A DNA stretch of 64,000 nt, from NCBI RefSeq assembly GCF_012933385.1, contig NZ_JABBPN010000005.1, forward strand, positions 62,001 to 126,000. Direction: 5' to 3'. This document shows positions 36,108 through 44,352 of this stretch, piece after piece; position 1 is the first letter of the stretch; the number at the start of each line of letters is the position of its first letter. A program made the translations under genes and the position numbers. Origin of the DNA: Paenibacillus lemnae. GTDB taxonomy: Bacteria; Bacillota; Bacilli; Paenibacillales; Paenibacillaceae. Below the pieces are notes generated by a model, which saw only the letters and a list, made by a program, of their open reading frames with translations, did no database searches and was not told the origin of the DNA.

Positions 36108-37901
36108 ATACAGGCTCTACGTTATTGGGATTACTACAACTTAACAGATACCTTTTCTGATATATATGAACGAGCCAAACAAGGAAATACTTTTAATCGT
36201 CTTTATGAACTAATTACATCTAGAGAAAATATTCTCCTTGCTTATCGAACAATCAAATCAAATAAGGGATCAAAGACAGTTGGGACAGACGGTAAGACAA
36301 TTGAGAACCTCAGAGTAATGACGGACAACGAGCTAGCAGACCTTGTGAAAACAAAACTAAATAAATACCAGCCAAAGAAAGTCAGACGAGTCTTCATCCC
36401 CAAAGCAAATGGTAAAAAGAGACCATTGGGGATTCCATGTATCATTGATCGATTGATACAACAATGCTTTAAACAAGTACTTGAACCAATCGCTGAAGCG
36501 CAGTTTTTTAAACACAGCTATGGATTTAGACCGCTAAGATCTGCCCACAACGCATTGGCCAGAGTGCAGTTTCTGATTAATAAAGGACAACTTCATTATA
36601 TCGTTGACATTGATATAAAAGGATTCTTCGACAACATTAATCACGCGATCTTGTTAAAGCAAATATGGAATCTAGGGATTCAGGATCGCAAAGTCTTAAG
36701 CATCATAAACAGGATGTTAAAAGCTGAAATCGAAGGTGAAGGTGTTCCTGAAAAAGGAACACCACAGGGAGGCATTCTTTCCCCTCTGCTTTCCAATATC
36801 GCACTACATGACTTGGATGTATGGGTGGCCGGGCAATGGGAGGATTTCCAGACCAGGCACGCATATACAAAGAGGAATAAATATAGCGCTCTGAAAAAGT
36901 CCAAGCTTAAAGAAGGGTTTATCGTACGTTACGCTGACGATTTCAAAATCCTCTGCCGTGATTGGAAAACAGCCCAAAAGTGGTTTCACGCAGTAAGACT
37001 GTATTTGAAAGACCGTCTAAACTTGGATATTTCCCCTGAAAAGTCGAAAATTTTGAATCTACGGAAGCAGAAATCTGAATTTCTAGGATTCACAATAAAA
37101 GCGACTCTGAAAGGAAAGAAGCAAGTTGCACATACTGGTGTGATTGATAAGAAGAAACAACAGATAAGAATGCAGTACAAAAAACTTATTCAAAACATCA
37201 AACAATCACCATCGGCTGGTAACGCGCACAAATTCAATAGTTTTGTTCTCGGTGTCCATAATTACTTTAGAAAAGCGACACATGTATTCAAAGAGTTCTC
37301 ACGACTTGCCTATGACCTGAAAAAGTTCACCTATAATCGTCTGAAACGATGTGGCATATACGATCATCCAAGTAATCCACCACCAACATACAGGAACTTT
37401 TATTCGACCACCTATCGAACGTTCCTAATCAATGGTGTTTATCTTTACCCGATAGTGGATGTAAGCACTTCTAACAACCTAAACTTCAGCCAAGAATTAA
37501 CACCATATACGTTAGAAGGCCGGAGTCGTATCAGCAGAAAACTGAGTGGAGATGTCCAAAAGGAAATCATTAAGTTAATGAAATCCAATAATCCCCAGCG
37601 CAGTGCTGAGTATCTGGATAATCGAATTAGCCGGTATAGTATGGCTATGGGTAAATGCGAGATCACAGGTGCATTCCTATACGCCGATGACGTACACTGT
37701 CATCACTATATTCCGTCAAATTCTGGTGGTAATGATAAGTATAACAACTTACGTATTATCCATCGAGATGTCCATAAGCTAATTCATGCTGTGAACCATG
37801 AGACGATTATTGAACTCAAAAGCGTGCTGGATTTAACCAAAAGCATGCTTATCAAGGTTAACCAATACCGTAAATTGAGTAACTTGGGAATGATCGATTA
37901 A
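36108..37901 (+). CDS. ltrA: Group II intron reverse transcriptase/maturase with HNH endonuclease
   Basis: 597 codons if counted from an ATA at 36108. RT domains: N-terminal LRYWDYYNLTDTFSDIYERA, TIKSNKGSKTVGTDG, IPKANGKKRPLGIP, HSYGFRPLRSAHNAL, VDIDIKGFFDNI, GTPQGGILSPLL, the catalytic YADD (about residue 275), then maturase domain X and a C-terminal HNH (C-x-x-TG...HCHHYIP...LRIIHRDVH). Homologues normally begin just where the ATA lies, 8 bases after AGGGGG. The frame is open from 36093 (TGA at 36090) yet holds no ATG/GTG/TTG before 36318. Initiation at 36318 would drop 70 conserved residues. Activity is therefore uncertain. Confidence 0.88.
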   Translation: MQALRYWDYYNLTDTFSDIYERAKQGNTFNRLYELITSRENILLAYRTIKSNKGSKTVGTDGKTIENLRVMTDNELADLVKTKLNKYQPKKVRRVFIPKANGKKRPLGIPCIIDRLIQQCFKQVLEPIAEAQFFKHSYGFRPLRSAHNALARVQFLINKGQLHYIVDIDIKGFFDNINHAILLKQIWNLGIQDRKVLSIINRMLKAEIEGEGVPEKGTPQGGILSPLLSNIALHDLDVWVAGQWEDFQTRHAYTKRNKYSALKKSKLKEGFIVRYADDFKILCRDWKTAQKWFHAVRLYLKDRLNLDISPEKSKILNLRKQKSEFLGFTIKATLKGKKQVAHTGVIDKKKQQIRMQYKKLIQNIKQSPSAGNAHKFNSFVLGVHNYFRKATHVFKEFSRLAYDLKKFTYNRLKRCGIYDHPSNPPPTYRNFYSTTYRTFLINGVYLYPIVDVSTSNNLNFSQELTPYTLEGRSRISRKLSGDVQKEIIKLMKSNNPQRSAEYLDNRISRYSMAMGKCEITGAFLYADDVHCHHYIPSNSGGNDKYNNLRIIHRDVHKLIHAVNHETIIELKSVLDLTKSMLIKVNQYRKLSNLGMID

Positions 37902-37918
37902 ACTATTATGAAGATGGA

Positions 37919-37952
37919 ACGCCGTGTGCGGTGAAAGTCGCATGCACGGTGT
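37919..37952 (+). other. Group II intron domain V (catalytic hairpin)
   Basis: 34-nt hairpin with a CGC catalytic triad at its 5' side, a GAAA tetraloop at 37933-37936 and the opposing CACGG arm; length and layout are those of canonical domain V. It lies 18 bases after the RT stop codon. Confidence 0.9.
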
Positions 37953-38001
37953 GGAGGTGGGGAAAAGGTAGCGACGTAGTCAAAGCCTTACCTATACCTA
38001 T

Positions 38002-38759
38002 TTAGCAAAACCGATGCAATCTCGATTACGCCACAGTTTGATTTCGTAAGTACAGACGGGAGCAGTCGGCAGCCAGTGGATCTGTATTACCATAGTGGTG
38101 ATCAGCATTTTATTCGTATTGGATCACCAGAGGATACCGTGCGGCGGTATGTGGTTTTGAACGAACGGCTCCGGAATGTACCCCGGCAGGAACTGCTGGA
38201 TACCGCGGGTTATTTATATCAGCAGGAGGGGCGGGGCGGAGGTTCGGCGAGTGAATTCACAACCGGGTATATCAACAACACAGCGAAAACCAAAACGTGG
38301 ATCGGCCGCTACAGCTGGCTGATGCTTCCTTCAAGTTTACGGACCCTGACAGGACCTAAGGTGATACCATCCGGTGTCGATCCGTTGCGCGCGATTGCGT
38401 CCACTCAAACGTGGTATGGCGAGTACAGTATCCCGTCCGATGTATATGTCGTACCGCAAGGGACCGATCTGGCAGCGTATGGAGTAGTGAACAGACTGGA
38501 TGAGAAATCGAGTGTTTTTCTGAAACATGGATTTATTGTGGTGAATTTCAATATCGAAACAATCCAGGATGGCCGTCTGGACAGACCGCACCTTCAATAT
38601 ATTCATGCGCCGCTGATGAATCAGTGGAGGCTGGAAGGTTTTGCAGGGAGCTACCGGGACCCGTATGGTTATAACTTTCTGCTTAAAGACGGAGATACAT
38701 TGTTTTATCATGCCGATCTGTCGAGCAGAGGGGATTTTACTTCTCAGGTGCCGCATTAA
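38002..38759 (+). CDS. Large secreted protein of unknown family, 3' exon
   Basis: Last 252 codons of the interrupted gene. After splicing the junction reads ...KTKGNM-FSKTDAISITPQFDFVSTDG. The exon then encodes QPVDLYYHSGDQHFIRIGS, a Gly/Ser segment and an aromatic C-terminus (GDTLFYHADLSSRGDF). An internal GTG at 38076 could be mistaken for a start but lacks a ribosome site. The sequence continues the style of the 5' exon smoothly, supporting one original gene. Confidence 0.75.
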
Positions 38760-38799
38760 AGATATATGTTTGCTGCTACTGCTATACTATTGTTATGTG

Positions 38800-38845
38800 A
38801 AAAAAGACCAAGTTCCTGCAGTTCTTGCAGCTTGGTCTTTTTTAG
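38800..38845. terminator. Bidirectional terminator
   Basis: AAAAGACCAAG...CTTGGTCTTTT with A-runs before and T-runs after, so it can serve both the plus-strand large gene and the minus-strand IF-3-like gene. Inner palindrome CTGCAgttctTGCAG. Confidence 0.85.
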
Positions 38846-38870
38846 GTCATGTTTCATAGCTTAGCCGGAT

Positions 38871-39398
38871 TCAGCGAGGATTCAATTTGACTTGTGAACC
38901 TTTGCCGCCGGACTGGATTCCGGTCTCTTTTACCCCGCATTCCTTCAGGTCTGCCAGCAGGCGTTCCAAAACAGATTTTGCCGCGGCAGCCTCCTTGCTG
39001 CCCGATGCTTTTACCACCAGCTGAACCGGCTTGCCGGAGCGCAGATGCTTGTCTGCCTGGCGGAGCTTGGTATCATAATCATGATCCTCGATATATGCGG
39101 TGAATCTCAGTTCTTTGACTTTTTCTTTGGCAGAACCTTTACTCTTCTTGTCTGCTGCCATACGGCGGGTGCTGTTCTCGGATTTATTTTGCCCCTGAGC
39201 GAATGACTTACTTTTTCCCTTGGCTACCAGACGGCAGGGAGGGGGACTGCTCATAAGAGAAGTACAGACCAGGTCTGCTTTATACCAGCGGGCTGTAGCA
39301 AGCGCCTCTTCACGGGACACGACACCAAGCGGTTCGCCATTAAGTCCGGTAAGATTCACCTCAGAAGCACGTATTTGTTCATTCATGAATAAAGCCAC
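38871..39398 (-). CDS. IF-3-like protein (divergent paralogue of translation initiation factor 3)
   Basis: 175 residues. N-terminal IF3 domain: MNEQIRASEVNLTGLNGEPLG, VSREEALATARWYKADLVCT and PPPCRLVAKGK (cf. PPVCRIMDYGK in canonical IF-3). Then a ~40-residue Lys/Ser/Gln-rich linker, longer than usual, and a C-terminal IF3 domain (VKELRFTAYIEDHDYDTKLRQADKHLRSG). It is not beside rpmI-rplT, where the main infC normally lies, so it is probably a second copy. The GTG at 39398 follows AGGAGGAATC; upstream codons lack a ribosome site. Confidence 0.8.
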   Translation of the reverse strand: MALFMNEQIRASEVNLTGLNGEPLGVVSREEALATARWYKADLVCTSLMSSPPPCRLVAKGKSKSFAQGQNKSENSTRRMAADKKSKGSAKEKVKELRFTAYIEDHDYDTKLRQADKHLRSGKPVQLVVKASGSKEAAAAKSVLERLLADLKECGVKETGIQSGGKGSQVKLNPR

Positions 39399-39631
39399 GG
39401 GTTGATTCCTCCTGAATAAAATAGATATAGCTATCATATCGGCAATGGAGATCAGTTTCAATGAACCAGGCAGGCAAACCGCAAGGTTTATGAATAACTT
39501 GTCTACCTGTAGTCAACTCGTTAATTTGGTAATTCAGTAAAAGCAGGAACATGGGTAAAGATGGAAGAAGATATACATACAGAAGATGAGTTACCGAGCC
39601 TAATAATATAAAAAATGAGGTGAACATTGGT

Positions 39632-40609
39632 ATGTCTTATACACAGCTCCCCTTGCATCACCATCAGATTCCGGCAAGCCCCTTGGTTCTAGGATGTATG
39701 CGGTTCGGAGGTGAATGGGACGGCCTGCCTATTACTTCGGATCTTGTGGTGGAAGGCCATCGGGCGGTAGAAGCCGCTCTCGAAATAGGTATCAATCATT
39801 TTGATCTGGCGGATATTTATACGCGCGGCAAGGCGGAATATGTACTTGGACAGGTGTTGTCCGAAAATCCGGGTCTTCGCGAACAGATCATTATTCAGTC
39901 AAAATGCGGCATTCGGCTCGTGGGCGATGATGAAGGACCGCAGCGTTACGATACTTCAGCTGCTCATATTCTGGCGAGCGTGGATGGAATACTGCATCGT
40001 TTAGGTATAGATTATCTGGATATTCTGCTCCTGCACCGTCCTGATCCGCTGTCACATCCACAGGAGATTGGGGATGTGCTGGCGAAGCTTCATCAATCCG
40101 GTAAAGTTCGGCATTTCGGGGTGTCCAATATGGGCTCTGAACAGATACGCCTTCTTCAGAAGCACAGCCGTGTGCCTTTGATCGTGAACCAATTGGAGAT
40201 GAGTCTGGACAAAATCGGGTTCGTTGAAGCTGGTGTCACGGTAAATCGTGTGCAGGCAAAAGATAATGTGTTTCCCTATGGTACCATGGAATATTGTCAG
40301 GCCGAGCATATCCAGCTGCAGGCCTGGGGGCCGCTTGCTCAGGGACGGTTTACCGGCAGGGTGGTCGAGGGTCAGCGCCCGGAGATCGAACTTACCGCTG
40401 AATTGGTTAATCGGATGGCGAAGGAACGAGGTGTTACACCAGAATCCATCGTACTGGCATGGTTAATGAAGCATCCCGCAGGGATTCAGCCTGTGATTGG
40501 TTCCATCCGCCCAGAGCGTATTCTGGCCTGCCGTGATGCTGTAGAGACTGAGCTCACCCGATATGAGTGGTACGAGCTGTACTCGGCTTCATGCGGACGC
40601 AGGATGTAA
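39632..40609 (+). CDS. Aldo/keto reductase
   Basis: 325-residue (alpha/beta)8 NADPH-dependent oxidoreductase of the B. subtilis YdhF/E. coli YdhF group. Signatures: LGCMRFGGEWD, NHFDLADIYTRGKAE (catalytic Asp/Tyr), IIQSKCGIR (catalytic Lys), DILLLHRPDPL (His), HFGVSNM, VNQLEMS and PVIGSIRPERI (NADPH site). The ATG at 39632 is placed after GAGGTG. An upstream in-frame GTG lies within that site. It is monocistronic with its own terminator. Confidence 0.9.
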   Translation: MSYTQLPLHHHQIPASPLVLGCMRFGGEWDGLPITSDLVVEGHRAVEAALEIGINHFDLADIYTRGKAEYVLGQVLSENPGLREQIIIQSKCGIRLVGDDEGPQRYDTSAAHILASVDGILHRLGIDYLDILLLHRPDPLSHPQEIGDVLAKLHQSGKVRHFGVSNMGSEQIRLLQKHSRVPLIVNQLEMSLDKIGFVEAGVTVNRVQAKDNVFPYGTMEYCQAEHIQLQAWGPLAQGRFTGRVVEGQRPEIELTAELVNRMAKERGVTPESIVLAWLMKHPAGIQPVIGSIRPERILACRDAVETELTRYEWYELYSASCGRRM

Positions 40610-40650
40610 GGTAATTAAAACGACAGTAGATCCACGATGTGTTGAATTCG

Positions 40651-40693
40651 GAAGATTTGCAGATGGTCCTGGCCGCTGCAAATCTTTTTTTAT
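40651..40693 (+). terminator. Terminator after the aldo/keto reductase gene
   Basis: AAGATTTGCAG...CTGCAAATCTTTTTTT, an 11-bp stem with a strong T-tract, 42 bases past the stop codon. Confidence 0.88.
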
Positions 40694-40760
40694 TTCGCGT
40701 CATAACCGCAGTGATGCCGCATACCATTAGGCGAATGCTGCGAAAAGGGAGGACACAACG

Positions 40761-42521
40761 ATGTCGAAGAGCGAAGCAGGCAGTCAAGCCAGGGTACAGA
40801 CATGGTTATTTCCGATCTCTGTTATGACGATAAGCGGGACCCGCTGGGGGTATATGGATGCACTGGGGAATGTTCGGCTGAAGCCGGTTTGGGAGGATGC
40901 CCGTGATTTTCAGCCTAACGGTTTGGCGGTCGTTGTAAAGAGTGGTCATGCCGGTGTTATCAATCTTGAGGGTCAGTATGTCGTGCAGCCTGTGTATGAT
41001 TCCATCAATCCTTTTTCCGAAGAAAGGGCGATTGTGGTCGATGCTGAAGGATTTAAAATGATGAATGAGCAAGGCGTTATTTTGACAAAAAGAGCTTATC
41101 CGTTTATTGCTGACGTGGAGAACGGCCGGGCGGTGTTCAATCAGGCAGCCTCTGATCCGGCTGGTGAATCAGGAACGAAGTACGGTTATTTGGATGCTTC
41201 GGGTAATGAAGTCATTTCGGCTCATTTCATATCCGCAAACGATTTTCAACATGGAAAAGCCGTGGTACAGGTCCGGGATCATCAATATGCGTTAATTGAT
41301 CGGGATGGCCATCAGCTGGCTGTGTATCCTTATGCTTATGTGGGGCCGCTGGGAGACGGCTTGCTGGCTTTTCAAAAAGAGACCTCGGGTACTTACGGTT
41401 ACATCGACGAACGAGGGAATATCGTCATTCAGCCCGGGTTTACGTCTGCTTTACCTTTTAAAGGAGGGCAGGCGATCGTGAATACAGCTCGGGATTACAA
41501 GTCGAGCTATGGTGTGATCAATTCACAGGGAGACTATATCATACAGCCTGCTTATAATGACATTCAGGCACTGGGGGAGCAGCGCTATGCGCTGGGGAAG
41601 GCGATTGATCCGGAACAGCCTTTTATTGGCTCTATATACGCAATTGCAGATGCGGAGGGCAGAAGACTTACAGATTTCAAATATCGTGAAGTGAGCACTT
41701 ATCGCAACGGGCTTGTTTCTGTATCAGACGGGAGACAGACGTATTTACTGAATCTGCGTGGCAGGCCAGCCCCTGGATACCCGCAGGTGGAAGGTTCCGG
41801 GACGATGGAAGCTGCTGCACCTGATCTGATTAAGGTCTATGTAGATCGGCGGTTATCTTATGTAAACCGTACTGGCAGGATCATTTGGCGGCAAAATACT
41901 ATTGTGCCGCTTGCCCCTCCGTATTCTGTACGCGAAGAGAAGTATAAACCGAATCGAGATTACCTAGTGTATTATCCGCAGGTAGAAGGCCTGAGTGATC
42001 CATCACAGCAGCGTGCGCTGAATGCCAAGCTGAAGATGCTTTCCCAGGTAAAACCGATCCCTGCCGAGAAACAGCTGGATTATACGTACACAGGAGATTT
42101 TGAGATTACGTTCTATCAGAAGCAGCTGCTGCAAATACAGCTCACTGGCTACAATTATCCGGCGGGTGCTGCGCATGGGATGCCTTCGATAGTGTATGCG
42201 ATCATTCACCTGAGTGATGGACAGCTGTATGAGTTGAAGGATTTATTTAAGCCCAATAGTAACTATGTGCAGGTATTAAGTGGGATTGTGGGTGATCAGA
42301 TTAAGAATGATCCACAGTACGCATATGTATTTCCGGATACGTATAAAGGCATCAGCCCGGATCAGCCGTTTTTTGTCTCAGAGGACGCTCTTCATCTCTA
42401 CTTCAATCCTTATGATATCGGTCCATATGCAGCAGGTTTCCCGACGTTTACGATTCCGTTTGCCCAGATTAAAGATATTATTGATATGGAAGGTTCATTT
42501 TGGCGGGCATTTCATGCTTGA
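40761..42521 (+). CDS. WG-repeat protein with DUF3298-like C-terminal domain
   Basis: 586 residues. The N-terminal ~350 residues contain several WG repeats (e.g. RWGYMDALGNVRLKPVWEDA, KYGYLDASGNEVISAHF, TYGYIDERGNIVIQPGF, SYGVINSQGDYIIQPAY), each about 45-50 residues and probably beta-propeller-like. The C-terminal ~170 residues (YPQVEGLSDPSQQRALNAKL..., TYTGDFEITFYQKQLLQIQLTGYNYPAGAAHGMPS..., LYFNPYDIGPYAAGFPTFTIPF) match the DUF3298/RsiV-type pattern. No signal peptide is visible. AAGGGAGG precedes the ATG. Function unknown. Confidence 0.75.
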   Translation: MSKSEAGSQARVQTWLFPISVMTISGTRWGYMDALGNVRLKPVWEDARDFQPNGLAVVVKSGHAGVINLEGQYVVQPVYDSINPFSEERAIVVDAEGFKMMNEQGVILTKRAYPFIADVENGRAVFNQAASDPAGESGTKYGYLDASGNEVISAHFISANDFQHGKAVVQVRDHQYALIDRDGHQLAVYPYAYVGPLGDGLLAFQKETSGTYGYIDERGNIVIQPGFTSALPFKGGQAIVNTARDYKSSYGVINSQGDYIIQPAYNDIQALGEQRYALGKAIDPEQPFIGSIYAIADAEGRRLTDFKYREVSTYRNGLVSVSDGRQTYLLNLRGRPAPGYPQVEGSGTMEAAAPDLIKVYVDRRLSYVNRTGRIIWRQNTIVPLAPPYSVREEKYKPNRDYLVYYPQVEGLSDPSQQRALNAKLKMLSQVKPIPAEKQLDYTYTGDFEITFYQKQLLQIQLTGYNYPAGAAHGMPSIVYAIIHLSDGQLYELKDLFKPNSNYVQVLSGIVGDQIKNDPQYAYVFPDTYKGISPDQPFFVSEDALHLYFNPYDIGPYAAGFPTFTIPFAQIKDIIDMEGSFWRAFHA

Positions 42522-42563
42522 GGCACAGCATTCGTAGTTCAGCGGTACCAATGCCCGATCCGA

Positions 42564-42983
42564 TCAATCTCCGCCCAGGATTTCCTGCGGAATACCTGCT
42601 CTCAGATAAAACTCGCTTATACTTTCGTCAGGGAGCATGGTTAGATCTGAAGTGAGCAGGGCGACAGCAAAACGGTTCGCCTGACGCTCCAGCTTTCCGG
42701 GCGCGAAATAAGAATGCTCCTCCATAAAAAAGCGGCTGATTCCCTTGTGCAGACGGTCGTGTCCCAGCTCATGGGCACAGATAAAACGCTGCCATTCGGC
42801 GGGCAGCTGAGAGTGGATGACGATAAAACGCCGCCGCAGCTTGCGAAAATACAGACCCTTGGTGGCCTTCCCCAAATCGGCATAACGGATATGGATGCCC
42901 AGTAGGGAGGCCAGCGCGAACGGGCAGTTCGTATGATGTTTTTTGATGAGCCTGCTGATTATCGATTGTACCAAATCATCCAT
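42564..42983 (-). CDS. ImmA/IrrE-family zinc metallopeptidase
   Basis: 139 residues with the zinc motif HELGH in FICAHELGHDRLH and a downstream Glu in ERQANRFAVALL. In the family, ImmA-type enzymes cleave or inactivate a partner XRE repressor, and here a suitable partner gene lies just upstream on the same strand (17 bases apart). The ATG at 42983 follows AGGTGA; a GTG 15 bases earlier is less likely. No integrase is near. Confidence 0.85.
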   Translation of the reverse strand: MDDLVQSIISRLIKKHHTNCPFALASLLGIHIRYADLGKATKGLYFRKLRRRFIVIHSQLPAEWQRFICAHELGHDRLHKGISRFFMEEHSYFAPGKLERQANRFAVALLTSDLTMLPDESISEFYLRAGIPQEILGGD

Positions 42984-43000
42984 AACGTTCACCTGCACTT

Positions 43001-43477
43001 CTACGATTTATCTTTGCCCCGTTTGTTCATCTGTTTGGCTTCCCAAAACAGCCCGGTCAGCACATCCTTAATCCGCTGCTTGTCCTCCTGATCCAGAGGA
43101 ATCCCGTCAAACATCAGCTCACCGTCATCTTCCAGCATTTTTTTGAAATCTCTCTTATCCTTATAGGTAGCCCAGTCGGGTGTGTCATGATTTGATGCAC
43201 CCTGGCCGTATACAGGGTCGTGCTCTCCATCCGTCCAGTATCCGGCCCGGGTCATCAGCTCCTCATAAGAGCTGCCCAGCGCATCGGCGATTTTACGGAT
43301 GGTCGGTGGCTTGGGAATTCCCCGCAGTCCATTTTCAATCCTTGATATTTGTGAGCCGCTGATTCCGGCAGCCTGGGCCAGCTGATTCATGCTGATCCCG
43401 CGGTCCTCCCGGAGTTTTTTTAAATATAAGCCAAAGGCTTGCTCCACATCCGCCACTCCTAACATTCCGAGATTCAT
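43001..43477 (-). CDS. XRE-family transcriptional regulator (ImmR-like partner)
   Basis: 158 residues. N-terminal Cro/CI helix-turn-helix (LKKLREDRGISMNQLAQAAGISGSQISRIENG, about residues 18-50), then PPTIRKIADALGSSYEELMTRAG. An acidic-basic C-terminal half follows (FKKMLEDDGELMFDGIPLDQEDKQRIKDVLTGLFWEAKQMNKRGKDKS). It pairs with the following ImmA-type protease. Exact start uncertain: ATG at 43477 (after AGGATG), ATG at 43465 or a GTG a few codons later after TTAGGAG. Genes it represses are unknown. Confidence 0.82.
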   Translation of the reverse strand: MNLGMLGVADVEQAFGLYLKKLREDRGISMNQLAQAAGISGSQISRIENGLRGIPKPPTIRKIADALGSSYEELMTRAGYWTDGEHDPVYGQGASNHDTPDWATYKDKRDFKKMLEDDGELMFDGIPLDQEDKQRIKDVLTGLFWEAKQMNKRGKDKS

Positions 43478-43643
43478 GCTGCATCATCCTGCTGCTTCAT
43501 CTTGCTTCTTTACTATAGTATAAACACAATATTTTTTGTTGCCAACTGGTAAGATAAAACTAGATATATTACCAAAAGGCAAGGAAATGAGAGACAGGGA
43601 AGTATTCTACAGCATATTTGATGATATTAAGCCTTTTACTTAA

Positions 43644-43673
43644 TTGACAAAAAAGTGGTATATTCAATCTAAT
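43644..43673 (+). promoter_or_regulatory. Promoter of the holin-like gene
   Basis: TTGACA (43644-43649), an 18-base spacer and TCTAAT (43668-43673). It lies about 115 bases before the holin start. Confidence 0.65.
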
Positions 43674-43674
43674 A

Positions 43675-43690
43675 AAGAACATTTGTTCTT
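43675..43690 (+). promoter_or_regulatory. LexA-type (SOS) operator dyad
   Basis: AAGAACATTTGTTCTT, perfect 7-bp arms around a 2-base centre, containing the GAAC-N4-GTTC core of the Bacillus LexA/DinR box. It differs from the CGAAC...GTTCG consensus at the outer bases. It abuts the -10 at 43668-43673, where repressor would block transcription. Assignment to LexA is inference. Confidence 0.55.
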
Positions 43691-43787
43691 ATATCTAATA
43701 AACGGATGTACTATGCCATTTGGCAAAGATACAAAAGGAGGAGTTCACGGCTTCATCTGTCTTATAAAATTTAAAGGAGGGGTTGTT

Positions 43788-44195
43788 ATGATAGAGTTCA
43801 TGGAGACAGCTTATATTTGGATTGAAGCAGCTGCGCAGCGTTCAGCAGAATATTTATGGGGTGGATGGTCATTACAATTGAATCTGCTCCTGTGGATGAT
43901 TATTGTCAGCGGACTGATGGGGTGTGGGGCAGAATGGATGGAGCGTAATCTCAAATCACGGACGATGTACATTTTGTTAGCTCGAAAGGCAACGGTTTTT
44001 GTTATGATTGCAATCTCTCATTTAATGGACAAGACATGGGGCGAGATGAGTTACTTCCAGAATACTGTTGTTTTTTTCTACCTGGCGAATGAACTTCTTA
44101 CGATTATTGATCATGCTGGACGAATCGGGGTACCTGTACCTCACGCGCTTAAGAATGCAGTAAAGCTGTTTCATAGCAAATCTCGGGATGAATAA
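43788..44195 (+). CDS. Phage-type holin family protein (orphan)
   Basis: 135 residues with three or four membrane segments (residues 28-45, 63-78 and 92-108 approx.), a class resembling the toxin-secretion/phage-lysis holin family (Cph1/TcdE group): the end NTVVFFYLANELLTIIDHAGRIGVPVPHALKNAV is characteristic. TTAAAGGAGGGG precedes the ATG at 43788. A longer upstream frame begins inside the -35 box and is rejected. No endolysin is adjacent. It lies between the ImmR/ImmA-like pair and a dGTPase gene. Confidence 0.75.
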   Translation: MIEFMETAYIWIEAAAQRSAEYLWGGWSLQLNLLLWMIIVSGLMGCGAEWMERNLKSRTMYILLARKATVFVMIAISHLMDKTWGEMSYFQNTVVFFYLANELLTIIDHAGRIGVPVPHALKNAVKLFHSKSRDE

Positions 44196-44352
44196 TCCCC
44201 CAATAAAAAATACCTGACATCCTTTTTCTTTAAAGCGCGGAATGACATATAATCATAGATAAACCACAGCGTACATGAAAAACGCATGATACCTCCCCTT
44301 TAAGGAGAGATATGATAACACATAGACACTGGATAAACAGGAGTGGAGCAGG

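Larger units (their letters stand above)
35409..38001 (+). mobile_element. Group II intron encoding an RT/maturase/HNH protein
   Basis: 5' end GTGCGACTTG (GUGYG consensus) at 35409. The 3' end ...ACCTAT (AY consensus) is at 38001. A long non-coding domain I-III leader with many hairpins runs 35409 to about 36090. The intron ORF lies in domain IV. A canonical 34-nt domain V is at 37919-37952 (stem CGCCGTG...CACGG with a GAAA loop), followed by domain VI (37953-38001) with candidate branch A at 37994 or 37996. Excision joins M|TTT|AGC and keeps the host frame (2488+758=3246 nt, divisible by 3). This orientation and placement mean the element is spliced from a coding transcript. Confidence 0.92.

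Noticed and set aside
38076..38759. Treating the 3' exon as an independent gene starting at GTG 38076
   Set aside because: No ribosome site; the frame continues upstream to the intron 3' end and joins the 5' exon in phase.
43644..43787. Longer N-terminal extension of the holin-like protein
   Set aside because: The extension begins in the -35 box and crosses the -10 and the dyad; the ATG at 43788 has the ribosome site.
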